This document shows, piece by piece, positions 22,531 through 30,649 of a stretch of DNA of 47,638 nucleotides. Under the pieces are notes generated by a model. It was not told where the DNA came from. It worked only from the letters and a program-made list of their open reading frames with translations, and ran no database searches. The translations under genes and the position numbers were made by a program. Source of the stretch: Polaromonas sp. (GTDB lineage Bacteria; Pseudomonadota; Gammaproteobacteria; Burkholderiales; Burkholderiaceae_C). The first letter of the stretch is position 1; each line of letters opens with the position of its first letter. The stretch lies in contig NZ_JAQSDL010000040.1 of NCBI RefSeq assembly GCF_029945895.1, positions 1 through 47,638 on the forward strand, written 5' to 3'.

Positions 22531-23181
22531 TCAGGGGACGGCGGCCGGATAACCGACCGTCTGCGACAGCAGGACCTGCTGGTCGTGGCTCAGGCCCAGG
22601 GCGTCGGCGATCGCACTGCGGTCTATCCAGGCGCGTATCACCGTGGCCAGGCCGCTGCTGGCAGCAAACAGGTAGACGTTCTGCGTGATGGCGCCTGCGG
22701 CAACGTGGGCGTAGGCTTCGCGCTGCGCAGCAGGAACCAACCCCATGCGCGGGTAGTTGGCGACGTAAACCAGGTCCAGAGGCGCGGTGTCGACGAAATC
22801 CTGATAGCCGGTCACGCGTCGCAGGTCGGCGCCGGCGACCAGGTGCAGGCGGTGGCTGCTGGCGTTGTAGCGGTAGGCACCTGCAGGCAGGGCTACAAAA
22901 ATGTCAATCTCCTGGGCGTTGAGGGCCGATGGCGCGGTGCGTCCACCGTCGGCGCGGTTGACGCCGCAGGCGGCCCACAGCAATCCGGACAGCAGCTCGA
23001 GCGGCAGAGGCTCCGGCCTGTAGTCGCGGCTCGACTGGCGTTTGGCCAGGGCCTGCATCAGGGGCAGCCCTGCCTTCCTGTCGGGTTGCGGGAGGGTGAT
23101 CAGGGCATCGGAATTCCCGAGGGCGGGCTGTGGCCGCAATTTGCCCATCATGCCCAGGGCGAGCTTGGTCAGGGTAGTCAT
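22531..23181 (-). CDS. nitroreductase family protein (SagB-like)
   Basis: The 216-residue FMN-dependent nitroreductase-fold protein has 'LAKRQSSRDYRPEPLPLELLSGLLWAACG' at the N-terminal side and 'YAHVAAGAITQNVYLFAASSGLATVIRAWID' plus 'QTVGYP' at the C-terminal side. The subfamily resembles SagB-type dehydrogenases, and similar genes occur in low-oxygen stress loci. The ATG at 23181 is chosen by homology to the family start. It is the last gene of an 11-gene minus-strand run, 32 bases after the SLC13 permease. Confidence 0.88.
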   Translation of the reverse strand: MTTLTKLALGMMGKLRPQPALGNSDALITLPQPDRKAGLPLMQALAKRQSSRDYRPEPLPLELLSGLLWAACGVNRADGGRTAPSALNAQEIDIFVALPAGAYRYNASSHRLHLVAGADLRRVTGYQDFVDTAPLDLVYVANYPRMGLVPAAQREAYAHVAAGAITQNVYLFAASSGLATVIRAWIDRSAIADALGLSHDQQVLLSQTVGYPAAVP

Positions 23182-23213
23182 GTTCTTTCCTCGTGTTCGG
23201 AGCTCGGCGGGAC

Positions 23214-24740
23214 TCAAACGGCCTTGGTCATGTAGCCCATCCACGGCCAGTAGGTCAGAGCGAAGACGACCAGCAGCGCCATGGCGGCCGCCGTGATCAC
23301 CAGGCCGGTGCGCACAAAGTCGCGCGCATCGAAGGTGTCCGTGCCGTAGGCGATCATGTTCTGCGGTGCGTTGACCGGAAGGATGAAGCCGAAACTCACC
23401 ACGAACTGCAGCAGCATCGTCATGCCGATCACGTTGATGCCCGGCGTCTGCACCGCCATCAGCACGCTGATGATGATGGGGATCATGGTCGAGGCCAGCG
23501 CCGTGGCGCTGGCAAAGCCGAGGTGGATCACGATCAGGAACAGCGACAGCAGCATCAGGATGGCAAAGGCGCTGGCCTGCTGCAGGCCCAGGTGCAGGAC
23601 GATCAGGTTGGCCAGCCAGCCCGCGGCGTTGGTTTTCAGCAGGGCGGTGCCCACGCTGATGCCGACCGCGAACAGGATCACCGTGCCCCAGGGGAAACCG
23701 CGCTGCGATTCCTTCCAGTCCATCACACCCAGGCGCGGCACCAGCATCAGCGCAATGGCCGCGATGGTGGTCGACGAGGTGTCGAAGTTGTGCAGCACTT
23801 TTTCGGTGGCCCAGAAGCCCAGCAGCACCAGCACGATGGTCAGCAGCTTCCACTGCCTGAGCGTCATCGGCCCGATCGCTTCGAGCTGCTGGCGTATGGT
23901 GGCCTGGCCGCCCGCGATCTCCTTCATCTCCGGTTTCATCAGGCGGGTCATGATGAAATACACCGCCACGCTCAGGAGGGCTGAAAACGGTGCACCGGCG
24001 ATGAACCACTCGGTCCAGCTGATGCTGCTGCTGAACTGCTTTTCGATGAAGCCAATGGCCACCATGTTCTGCGCTGCCGCCGTCTTGATGCCGATGTTCC
24101 AGACGCTGGCAGTTTGTGCCGCGGTGATCACCAGCAGGCCGGCAAAGCGGCTGCGCCTGTCGACCTTGAAGGCCAGGATGAAACCCATCATGATGGGCAC
24201 CAGGCAGGCGACGCGTGCCGTGGTGCTGGGCACGATGAAGGACAACAGGAAACCCGTCACCATGGCGCCGATCACGATGTGGTTGGTGCCCGCATCCACC
24301 TTCGACAGCACCAGTAGCGCGATGCGCCGGTCCAGCCCGGTGGCGGACATGGCCGCGGCAATGAAGCAGGCCGCGGCCACCAGCGCCACGGCGCTGTTGG
24401 AAAAGCCGGACAGGGCCAGACCGAGCGCCGCGCCGGTGCCCATGTCGGGGCCGGCGGGCTTGGCCGCGTCAGGCGCGTAGGCCAGCAGAAAAATCATGAG
24501 TGCGCCAATGACCACCGAACTCACGGCGTAGTCGAGCGCCTCGGTCATCCAGACGATCACGGCAAAGGCCAGGATGGCCAGCATCACCTGTCCGGCGGCG
24601 GGCAGGCCCTGCAGGGCCGGCATCCAGACGATGGCCAGCAGGGCCGCCAGCGCGGCGAGCAGGCCGACCCGCTTGACGATGTCGCTGCCGGGCTTGCCGG
24701 TCGCGGGCGTGCCGGGTGGCGCCGTGGGTGCAGGGTTCAT
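23214..24740 (-). CDS. SLC13/DASS family anion permease
   Basis: The 508-residue membrane protein has about 12 hydrophobic segments and repeated SLC13 signature regions ('SNSAVALVAAACFIAAAM' with 'IVPSTTARVACLVPIM', and 'PVNAPQNMIAYGT'). The second SNT/NTPP-like site is here 'VNAPQN', as in YbhI/TtdT-like dicarboxylate or sulfate-type transporters. The transported anion (C4 dicarboxylate, citrate or an inorganic anion) cannot be settled. It lies within the minus-strand run, 56 bases after the quinone reductase. Confidence 0.85.
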   Translation of the reverse strand: MNPAPTAPPGTPATGKPGSDIVKRVGLLAALAALLAIVWMPALQGLPAAGQVMLAILAFAVIVWMTEALDYAVSSVVIGALMIFLLAYAPDAAKPAGPDMGTGAALGLALSGFSNSAVALVAAACFIAAAMSATGLDRRIALLVLSKVDAGTNHIVIGAMVTGFLLSFIVPSTTARVACLVPIMMGFILAFKVDRRSRFAGLLVITAAQTASVWNIGIKTAAAQNMVAIGFIEKQFSSSISWTEWFIAGAPFSALLSVAVYFIMTRLMKPEMKEIAGGQATIRQQLEAIGPMTLRQWKLLTIVLVLLGFWATEKVLHNFDTSSTTIAAIALMLVPRLGVMDWKESQRGFPWGTVILFAVGISVGTALLKTNAAGWLANLIVLHLGLQQASAFAILMLLSLFLIVIHLGFASATALASTMIPIIISVLMAVQTPGINVIGMTMLLQFVVSFGFILPVNAPQNMIAYGTDTFDARDFVRTGLVITAAAMALLVVFALTYWPWMGYMTKAV

Positions 24741-24796
24741 GGGAGTTTTTCCTGAGTGGATAGAGTGGTGGAGTGCGCGGGTTGGCCAAACATGCC

Positions 24797-25390
24797 CTAT
24801 TGGGCGAGTTGCCCGAGCCGCCGCAGTTTGGCCAGCCAGCGGCTGGCGTCGTTCGCCTTCAGGTCGCCGACCATGCCGATCAGCGTTTCATGCACGGGGG
24901 CAATGCCGACAAAGCCGAGGATGTTGCGCCGCAGGGACTTGACGCTGTGGGCGCGGAAATACCAGCGGTAGATCAGGGCCGGCATGCCCATGGTCACCAC
25001 TACCCGGGCCGAGCGGCCCGTCAGCCCCTTTTTTGTGAAGGTCGCGTGGCCCGCCTCGTGTTCAAAGGCAAAGCCGGGCCGCGCCACCTGTTCCAGAAAA
25101 CCCTTGAGCAGGGCTGGCATGTCGCCCAGCCAGAGCGGAAAGAACAGCACGATGTGTTCGGCCCAGCGGATGTCAGTCTGCGCCTGCTGCAAGCCGGCGG
25201 GCAGCGGGCCCTCTTCCCAGGCCTGCTGGCTGCGCAGCAGCGGGAAATCGAGGTCGGCAACCTGGATGAAACGCACGGTGTGTCCGGCATCCTCGGCGCC
25301 TGCCGCGTAGGCGGCTGCCAGTGCGTGGCACAGATGGGGCACGGTGGTGTCGGGATGGCCCTGGATCAGGACAATGCGTTTTGTTGTCAT
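24797..25390 (-). CDS. NAD(P)H-dependent oxidoreductase (NQO1/KefF-like flavodoxin fold)
   Basis: The 197-residue flavodoxin-like protein starts 'MTTKRIVLIQGHPD' and has 'HIVLFFPLWLGDMPALLKGFLEQV', the conserved NQO/KefF segment, and 'VVTMGMPALIYRW'. It probably reduces quinones or other electrophiles with two electrons. The start overlaps the stop of the PRPP synthetase-like gene by four bases, so the two are coupled. Confidence 0.88.
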   Translation of the reverse strand: MTTKRIVLIQGHPDTTVPHLCHALAAAYAAGAEDAGHTVRFIQVADLDFPLLRSQQAWEEGPLPAGLQQAQTDIRWAEHIVLFFPLWLGDMPALLKGFLEQVARPGFAFEHEAGHATFTKKGLTGRSARVVVTMGMPALIYRWYFRAHSVKSLRRNILGFVGIAPVHETLIGMVGDLKANDASRWLAKLRRLGQLAQ

Positions 25391-26289
25391 GGGGCGGGCT
25401 CCTTGTTGTCTGCGCTCAGCTGGCGCACGGCACGGGCCAGCAGCGGGGCCATCCGTATCGCGTTGGACGGGTGGGTGATGGTGTCGCAGCTCAGCACGCG
25501 GGTGGCGCCTGCTTCGAGCAACTGACGCTGGGTTTCTGCGTCGAAGAGCGCATGCACGCCTATGCACAGCGGCGCCCCCAGACCGGCCTTTTTCAGCAGC
25601 CGCGTGGCCCCCAGCATGGTTTGGCCCGTGGAAATGATGTCGTCGAGCAGTACCGGTGTCCGTTCCGGCCAGCGTTCTCGGCTGGACAGCCGGATACCCA
25701 CCTCACGGTCGCCGCGCCGTGTTTTGGCCAGCACGGTCCAGGGGGCGCCAGCGAGTCTTGCCACTTCGGCGACCCACTGTTCGCTTTCCTGGTCCGGCCC
25801 GATCAGCCAGGGCGCTGGCACGTGGCTGCGCAACCAGCGCGCAATCAGCGGTGCGGCCGGGATGACCTGCGTGCGGATGCTGTAGATCTCGCCCAGGTCG
25901 TGGATGCGGTGCAGGTGCGGGTCCACGGTGACCAGAAAGTCCAGCGATGCGGACAGCAGTCGGGCGTAGCTGCGCGAAGTCAGTGCCTCGCCGGGTTCAA
26001 AACGTTTGTCCTGCCGCATGTAGGCCAGGTAGGGTGCGACCAGCCCCACCTGCCTCGCGCCCAGCTCACGGGCCGCGTCGGCAGCAAAAACAAGCGGCAG
26101 GGTCTTGCCATCGGGCTGGTCCAGGCTGCCGGCCAGCACCACGCAGCGGCCTTTGACTGGCGCGTCGATACGCACGCCGGTTTCGCCGTCAGGAAACCGG
26201 TGCAGTTGCAGGCTGATGCAGTCGCAGCGCAGGCGGCTGGCAAGGCCGGCCGCGAGCGGCTCACCACCGGGCAGGGCCAGGACCAGCAT
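25387..26289 (-). CDS. ribose-phosphate pyrophosphokinase-like protein
   Basis: The 300-residue protein has the PRPP synthetase landmarks: 'FPDGETGVRI', 'APYLAYMRQDKRFEPGEALTSRSYARLL', 'TVDPHLHRIHDL', a flexible-loop segment 'AKTRRGDREVGI' and the PRPP loop 'VLLDDIISTGQTM'. It is somewhat shorter than the housekeeping Prs (about 315) and diverges in several positions, so it is a paralogue rather than the essential enzyme. Its start overlaps by one base the stop of the AMP/thymidine phosphorylase gene. That pairing suggests a ribose-phosphate salvage route from nucleosides or nucleotides to PRPP (inference). Confidence 0.9.
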   Translation of the reverse strand: MLVLALPGGEPLAAGLASRLRCDCISLQLHRFPDGETGVRIDAPVKGRCVVLAGSLDQPDGKTLPLVFAADAARELGARQVGLVAPYLAYMRQDKRFEPGEALTSRSYARLLSASLDFLVTVDPHLHRIHDLGEIYSIRTQVIPAAPLIARWLRSHVPAPWLIGPDQESEQWVAEVARLAGAPWTVLAKTRRGDREVGIRLSSRERWPERTPVLLDDIISTGQTMLGATRLLKKAGLGAPLCIGVHALFDAETQRQLLEAGATRVLSCDTITHPSNAIRMAPLLARAVRQLSADNKEPAP

Positions 26290-27827
26290 CAGGCTTCCTC
26301 CATCACATGCACCGCCTCGGCCTGGGAGGTCGCGTACTCCAGGGCATAGGCGAGTTCGCCCGGCGTTGCCGCATGCAGCGTGAACAGCGGCTGGCCCCGC
26401 TCGACCACCGTGCCGAGCTGCACATTCATGTCGATGCCTGCACACGCCGCCGAAGGCGCCCCGGCGAGTTTGGCGATGCGCGCCAGGCGCCGGTTGTCGA
26501 TGGCGATCACCGTGCCGCCATGCCGGGACAGCACTGCTTGCTGGTGAGGGGCCACAGGCGGCTCGCGCAGGCCACCCTGCGCCTCGCAGATTTCCTGGAA
26601 TTTCTGCCAGGCGCGACCGTCTTCCAGCACCGCTCTGGCCTGGGCCAGGCCGGCGCCGGCGGGCGCCGCGCCACCGAACTCGAGAATCTGTCCGGCCAGC
26701 TGCAGCGCACGCAGTGCCAGGTCGGCCGGGGCCGAGGTTTCGCGGCGAAGAACAGCCAGCACGTCGCGCGCTTCCAGCGCGGGGCCGATGCCACGGCCCA
26801 CGGGGGCTACACCGTCGGTCTGCACCACCCGCACCTGCATGCCCAGTGCCTGGCCCACCTGCTCGAGCTGCTGACCCAGCAGGTGGGCAGCACGCGCGCT
26901 GCGCACCTTGGCCGTCAGTCCGACCGGCATGTCGATCAGCACATGGGTGGCGCCGGCCGCGGCTTTCTTGGAAAGGATCGAGGCGACGAGTTGCCCCTGG
27001 CTGTCCAGGTCCAGCGGGCGTTCCACGCGGATCAGGATGTCGTCCGCGGGGCTGAGCCGCACGGCGCCACCCCAGACAATGCAGCCGCCGGTGCGCTCGA
27101 CCACGCGCCGGATCTGTGCCACGTCCAGGTCCACCGGCGCCAGCGTCTCCATGGTGTCGGCGGTGCCGGCCGGCGAGGTGATGGCGCGCGACGAGGTCTT
27201 GGGCATGCGCAGCCCGCAGGCCGCGATGATGGGCACGATGACCATGGTGGTGCGGTTGCCGGGCAGCCCGCCGACGCAGTGTTTGTCCATGACCAGGCCT
27301 TCGCCCCAATGGATGCGATCGCCCACATTGACCATGGCGCGGGTCAACGCGATGGTTTCATCCATGTCCAGATGATCGCCGGCGCAGGCTGTGACAAAGG
27401 CCGCGAGCTGCAGGTCGGAGTAGCGCCCGGCCGCCACGTCCCCGATGACCGCGTCGATGGCGGCCTGGCCGAGGCGGCGGCCGTAGACCTTGGCGCGTAC
27501 ATGACTGAGCGACTCAAGCGGTGCGGGATGGTGCAAGGAGATTTCATCTCCTGATTGCGCATGGAGCAGGCGCCAGGCTGCCTCGGACAGGCCGGCCTCG
27601 TCGGCGGCGAGGAAGTCTCCGGTCACCACATTGAGCGTCGCCACGATGGTGCGGCCATTCAGCCGCAGTTCCACGCGCGACCGCGCCTCGAAGCCTTCCG
27701 AATGACAGATGGGGCAGTCGCGGTGCATATAGAGCACGGGCTCCTGGTAGGTGTCGATGCCCAGCCTGCGCAGGCGCAGGCGGTTGACGGTAGAAGGGGC
27801 AGGGGCAGGGGGCGGCGTTGCTTGCAT
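26289..27827 (-). CDS. thymidine phosphorylase family protein, archaeal AMP-phosphorylase type
   Basis: The 512-residue protein has an extra N-terminal domain of about 85 residues ('LGIDTYQEPVLYMHRDCPICHSEGF') before the nucleoside-phosphorylase core ('DKHCVGGLPGNRTTM', 'KTSSRAITSPAGTADTMETLAPVDL'). This is the TIGR02645-like group that includes archaeal AMP phosphorylase. It splits a nucleoside or NMP with phosphate to a ribose 1-phosphate or ribose 1,5-bisphosphate. The ATG at 27827 is chosen for AAGGA five bases upstream; longer frames lack this. It is coupled to the PRPP synthetase-like gene. Confidence 0.9.
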   Translation of the reverse strand: MQATPPPAPAPSTVNRLRLRRLGIDTYQEPVLYMHRDCPICHSEGFEARSRVELRLNGRTIVATLNVVTGDFLAADEAGLSEAAWRLLHAQSGDEISLHHPAPLESLSHVRAKVYGRRLGQAAIDAVIGDVAAGRYSDLQLAAFVTACAGDHLDMDETIALTRAMVNVGDRIHWGEGLVMDKHCVGGLPGNRTTMVIVPIIAACGLRMPKTSSRAITSPAGTADTMETLAPVDLDVAQIRRVVERTGGCIVWGGAVRLSPADDILIRVERPLDLDSQGQLVASILSKKAAAGATHVLIDMPVGLTAKVRSARAAHLLGQQLEQVGQALGMQVRVVQTDGVAPVGRGIGPALEARDVLAVLRRETSAPADLALRALQLAGQILEFGGAAPAGAGLAQARAVLEDGRAWQKFQEICEAQGGLREPPVAPHQQAVLSRHGGTVIAIDNRRLARIAKLAGAPSAACAGIDMNVQLGTVVERGQPLFTLHAATPGELAYALEYATSQAEAVHVMEEA

Positions 27828-27949
27828 GGGGGTCCTTCGCATCACTGTAGGCAAGGCGCTTCCCGCCGGCCTTGATAAAACGCAAGTCCGGCTTCCGTGC
27901 GGGGATCCAACAAGCACACCGATGCTCTCCACTGCTCGCCAGTGCAGGA

Positions 27950-29419
27950 TCACGCAGGTTTGTCGGGTGCCATGGGGCGTACGAAAGAAAGCTCTTCCCG
28001 CGACAGCGGTTCCCCGACTTCGCGCACCTGTTCCAGCACGGTCACGTTGGCCTCCGAGGCATCGCCGCGGCGGGCCAGCAGGCGTTCACGCAACACGTGG
28101 AGAGGCGCCTCGCAATGCACGATGGAAAACGGCACACCCAGGTCTTGTGCCAGTGCGTGCGCCTGATCACGTTCGATGCGACGCGGGAAAGCGGCGTCCA
28201 GGAGCACCGGATATCCTGCCTGCATTACCGTGCGCGTCAGGCCGAACAGCTGCGCATACGTGCGTGCGGTGGTGTCCGCGCCGTACAGGTCCAGCCCCCG
28301 GGCACGCGAATCCTTCAGCATGCCCAGGCCGTACAGGCGCTTGCGTTCCACGTCCGAGCGCAGCCGGATCGCGCCTTCCTGTTCAAGAAGGCGCTGCGAG
28401 ACCCAGGTTTTGCCCGACCCCGGCAGGCCGTGCATGATGGCCAGCCGGGCCTGGCCTGGTCGCGTCCAGGCCAGCGCTGTTTCCAGGTAACGCCTGGCTG
28501 CTTCGCTCCCGGCGCTGCGCAACTGCTCCACCTGGGCTCGGACCAGTGCCCGGTAAACCACCGAAAAACGCAGTGCGGGCAGACCGGCATGATCGCCTGT
28601 GCGATCCAGCCACGCATTGAGGAAACGAAAGCACAGGTCCTGCCGCTGGTGGACAGCGAGGTCCATCACCACGAAGGCCGCATCGTCGAGAACGTCGATC
28701 CAGCGCAGTGCCGGGTCGAACTCGATGCCATCGAAGGCGGCCACGCCGTCGTCCAGCCGCACGACGTTGGCCAGGTGCAGGTCGCCGTGGCATTCGCGCA
28801 CATGCCCGTCTGCCAGTCGGCATGTCCACAGAGGCGCCAGTCTGTCGGCCTCGGCCGCCAGCCAGCTTTGCAAGGTGGACAGCGCGGTTTCGCTGGCCCA
28901 TGGACGCACACCTTCGAGCGCAGCCAGCGCGATGCGGCGACGCTGGTCAGCACCGGAAAAACCATCCGCTGCAGCAGCGCGCGGCGCGCCTTCATGGAAG
29001 CCGGCCAACAAGGCGGCCAACTCGTCCACATCCTGGTTGTCCAGGGTGCCGGCGGCGATTCTTTCGCTGAACAGCGCGCCGGGCGGAAAGCGGCGCATGC
29101 GCACCGCGCATTCCAGCACCGGCCCGGCACCATCGAGGTCGGGCGAGGCGGGCATACCGGTGATGTCTGTGACGCCCAGGTACAGCCCTGGCGCCAGCCG
29201 CTGGTTAAGCCGGACCTCTTCCTCGCAGAAATGGCGCCGGGCCTGCAAGGTGCTGTAGTCGACGAAGGGCAGGTGTACGGGCTTCTTGATCTTGTACGCG
29301 GTGTCTGCGGCCAGCAGCACCCAGGAGATATGGGTTTCGATCAGTTCCGCGCGCAAGGCGCCTGCCAGCGTGGTGACCAGTGCCCGGGCAGGGACCGTGG
29401 AATCGTCTGGGGTGGACAT
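27950..29419 (-). CDS. bifunctional aminoglycoside phosphotransferase-like / P-loop kinase fusion
   Basis: The 489-residue protein has an N-terminal APH-fold domain with the catalytic loop 'CHGDLHLANV' (about residue 212) and 'FDGIEFDPALRWIDVLDDAAF'. A C-terminal P-loop ATPase domain starts at about residue 325 ('MHGLPGSGKTW' Walker A; 'RSDVERKRLYGL'). Fusions of this type are widespread in proteobacteria, and neither activity has a settled substrate. Drug resistance should not be assumed. The ATG at 29419 is chosen by family start; it is ten bases after the adaptor gene stop, so in the same operon. Confidence 0.9.
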   Translation of the reverse strand: MSTPDDSTVPARALVTTLAGALRAELIETHISWVLLAADTAYKIKKPVHLPFVDYSTLQARRHFCEEEVRLNQRLAPGLYLGVTDITGMPASPDLDGAGPVLECAVRMRRFPPGALFSERIAAGTLDNQDVDELAALLAGFHEGAPRAAAADGFSGADQRRRIALAALEGVRPWASETALSTLQSWLAAEADRLAPLWTCRLADGHVRECHGDLHLANVVRLDDGVAAFDGIEFDPALRWIDVLDDAAFVVMDLAVHQRQDLCFRFLNAWLDRTGDHAGLPALRFSVVYRALVRAQVEQLRSAGSEAARRYLETALAWTRPGQARLAIMHGLPGSGKTWVSQRLLEQEGAIRLRSDVERKRLYGLGMLKDSRARGLDLYGADTTARTYAQLFGLTRTVMQAGYPVLLDAAFPRRIERDQAHALAQDLGVPFSIVHCEAPLHVLRERLLARRGDASEANVTVLEQVREVGEPLSREELSFVRPMAPDKPA

Positions 29420-29429
29420 GATGGCTGGC

Positions 29430-30629
29430 TCAGGGCGTGCGTACGCGCACTTTGCTGCCGTCCCGGATGGTGGAGGGAGGGTAAACAATCACGACCTGCC
29501 CCTGCGTCAGGCCGTCGCTCAGCCAGGCCTCGTTGTTGTTGCGTGCGCCCACTTCGACCGGTTGCAGCCGGGCATGGGAACCATCCAGCCTGTAAACCGC
29601 CATACCCTTGCCGTGAGGAAACATCGCCCCCAGGGGCGCAAGCACAGCCTGCTCGACACTGGCGGTGACAATCCGCACCGACACCCGAAAGCCGTCGCCC
29701 ATGTTGCGCCAGGCCTGGGGCGGGTTGCTGACGTCGATCAACACGTTGACACGCTGCTCTTCGATGCCCAGCGCAGAAACCTTGGTGAAGGCGGCAGGTT
29801 CCACCCGGCGCACAACGCCCTCGATGGGCGGTCCGCCCCAGCGTTCGATCACCACGCGACGACCTGCCGTGGCCTGGACGGCGTCGGTGGTCAGCAGTTC
29901 GCTGATCACTTCCATCCGCTCGGGGTCACCAATGTCCAGCAGGGCGGTACCGGCGGCAAGGGTGGCCTCGCTGGGCTGTGGCACGCGCAGCACCACCCCG
30001 CTGACAGGCGAACGCACGCTCAGCGGCCGGGTGCTGCTGCCGGCAACAGCCGGCTGCAGCGCCGCGGCGGCCTGGGCCTTTTCCTGCACTGCCATTTCAC
30101 GCTCCGCGTCTGCCACCTCCAGTTCACGGCGTGCGCCTGACTGGGCCAGCCGCACCGCATCGAGCCGCGAGGTCGAAAGGAATCCTTCACCGGCCAGCTT
30201 CTCGGTACGCTCTTTTTCCAGCTGCGCCTCCTGCAGGGAAATTCTGGCGCGTGCCACGCGGGCCGAGGCGCGTTCCACCCCGGCAGCGGCCGCTTTCAGC
30301 CGCGCCGTTGCTTCGCGCGCACTGCGTTCATCGACCATCGAGGACATGACCGGCGTCAGCACCGCCACGACGTCACCTGCGGCCACGCTGTCGCCCTCGC
30401 GCAGCACCATGCGCGCCACGCGTGCGGCCACCGGTGCCGAGACGGTATAGCGATCCTTCAGCCGGGTGCGTCCATCCTCCTCGATGGACTGCTCGAAATG
30501 ACCCTGTTTGATCGCTGCGGTTTCGACTTCGACGGGCTTTGTCGAAAAGGCCCAGGCCAGCGCAGCAAGCACCGCGACGCCCGCCGCTACCCAGAGCCAG
30601 GTTGATTTCTTCAGTTTCAGCACATTCAT
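29430..30629 (-). CDS. ABC-exporter periplasmic adaptor (HlyD/MFP family)
   Basis: The 399-residue protein has an N-terminal membrane anchor (about residues 10-28, 'WLWVAAGVAVLAALAWAF'), then a lipoyl half, a long coiled-coil hairpin (about 100-200), a second lipoyl half ('PLSVRSPVSGVVLRV') and a beta-barrel domain. It follows the FtsX permease by 20 bases and would link that permease to the envelope, as MacA does for MacB. The substrate is unknown. Confidence 0.9.
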   Translation of the reverse strand: MNVLKLKKSTWLWVAAGVAVLAALAWAFSTKPVEVETAAIKQGHFEQSIEEDGRTRLKDRYTVSAPVAARVARMVLREGDSVAAGDVVAVLTPVMSSMVDERSAREATARLKAAAAGVERASARVARARISLQEAQLEKERTEKLAGEGFLSTSRLDAVRLAQSGARRELEVADAEREMAVQEKAQAAAALQPAVAGSSTRPLSVRSPVSGVVLRVPQPSEATLAAGTALLDIGDPERMEVISELLTTDAVQATAGRRVVIERWGGPPIEGVVRRVEPAAFTKVSALGIEEQRVNVLIDVSNPPQAWRNMGDGFRVSVRIVTASVEQAVLAPLGAMFPHGKGMAVYRLDGSHARLQPVEVGARNNNEAWLSDGLTQGQVVIVYPPSTIRDGSKVRVRTP

Positions 30630-30649
30630 TGCCCTGTTTCCCCTATTTC

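Noticed and set aside
27828..27953. N-terminal extension of the phosphorylase
   Set aside because: AAGGA directly before 27827 and the family N-terminus favour the shorter start.
29430..29650. Aminoglycoside resistance from the APH-like gene in this run
   Set aside because: The APH fold is widespread in non-resistance kinases, and this fusion type has no resistance context here.
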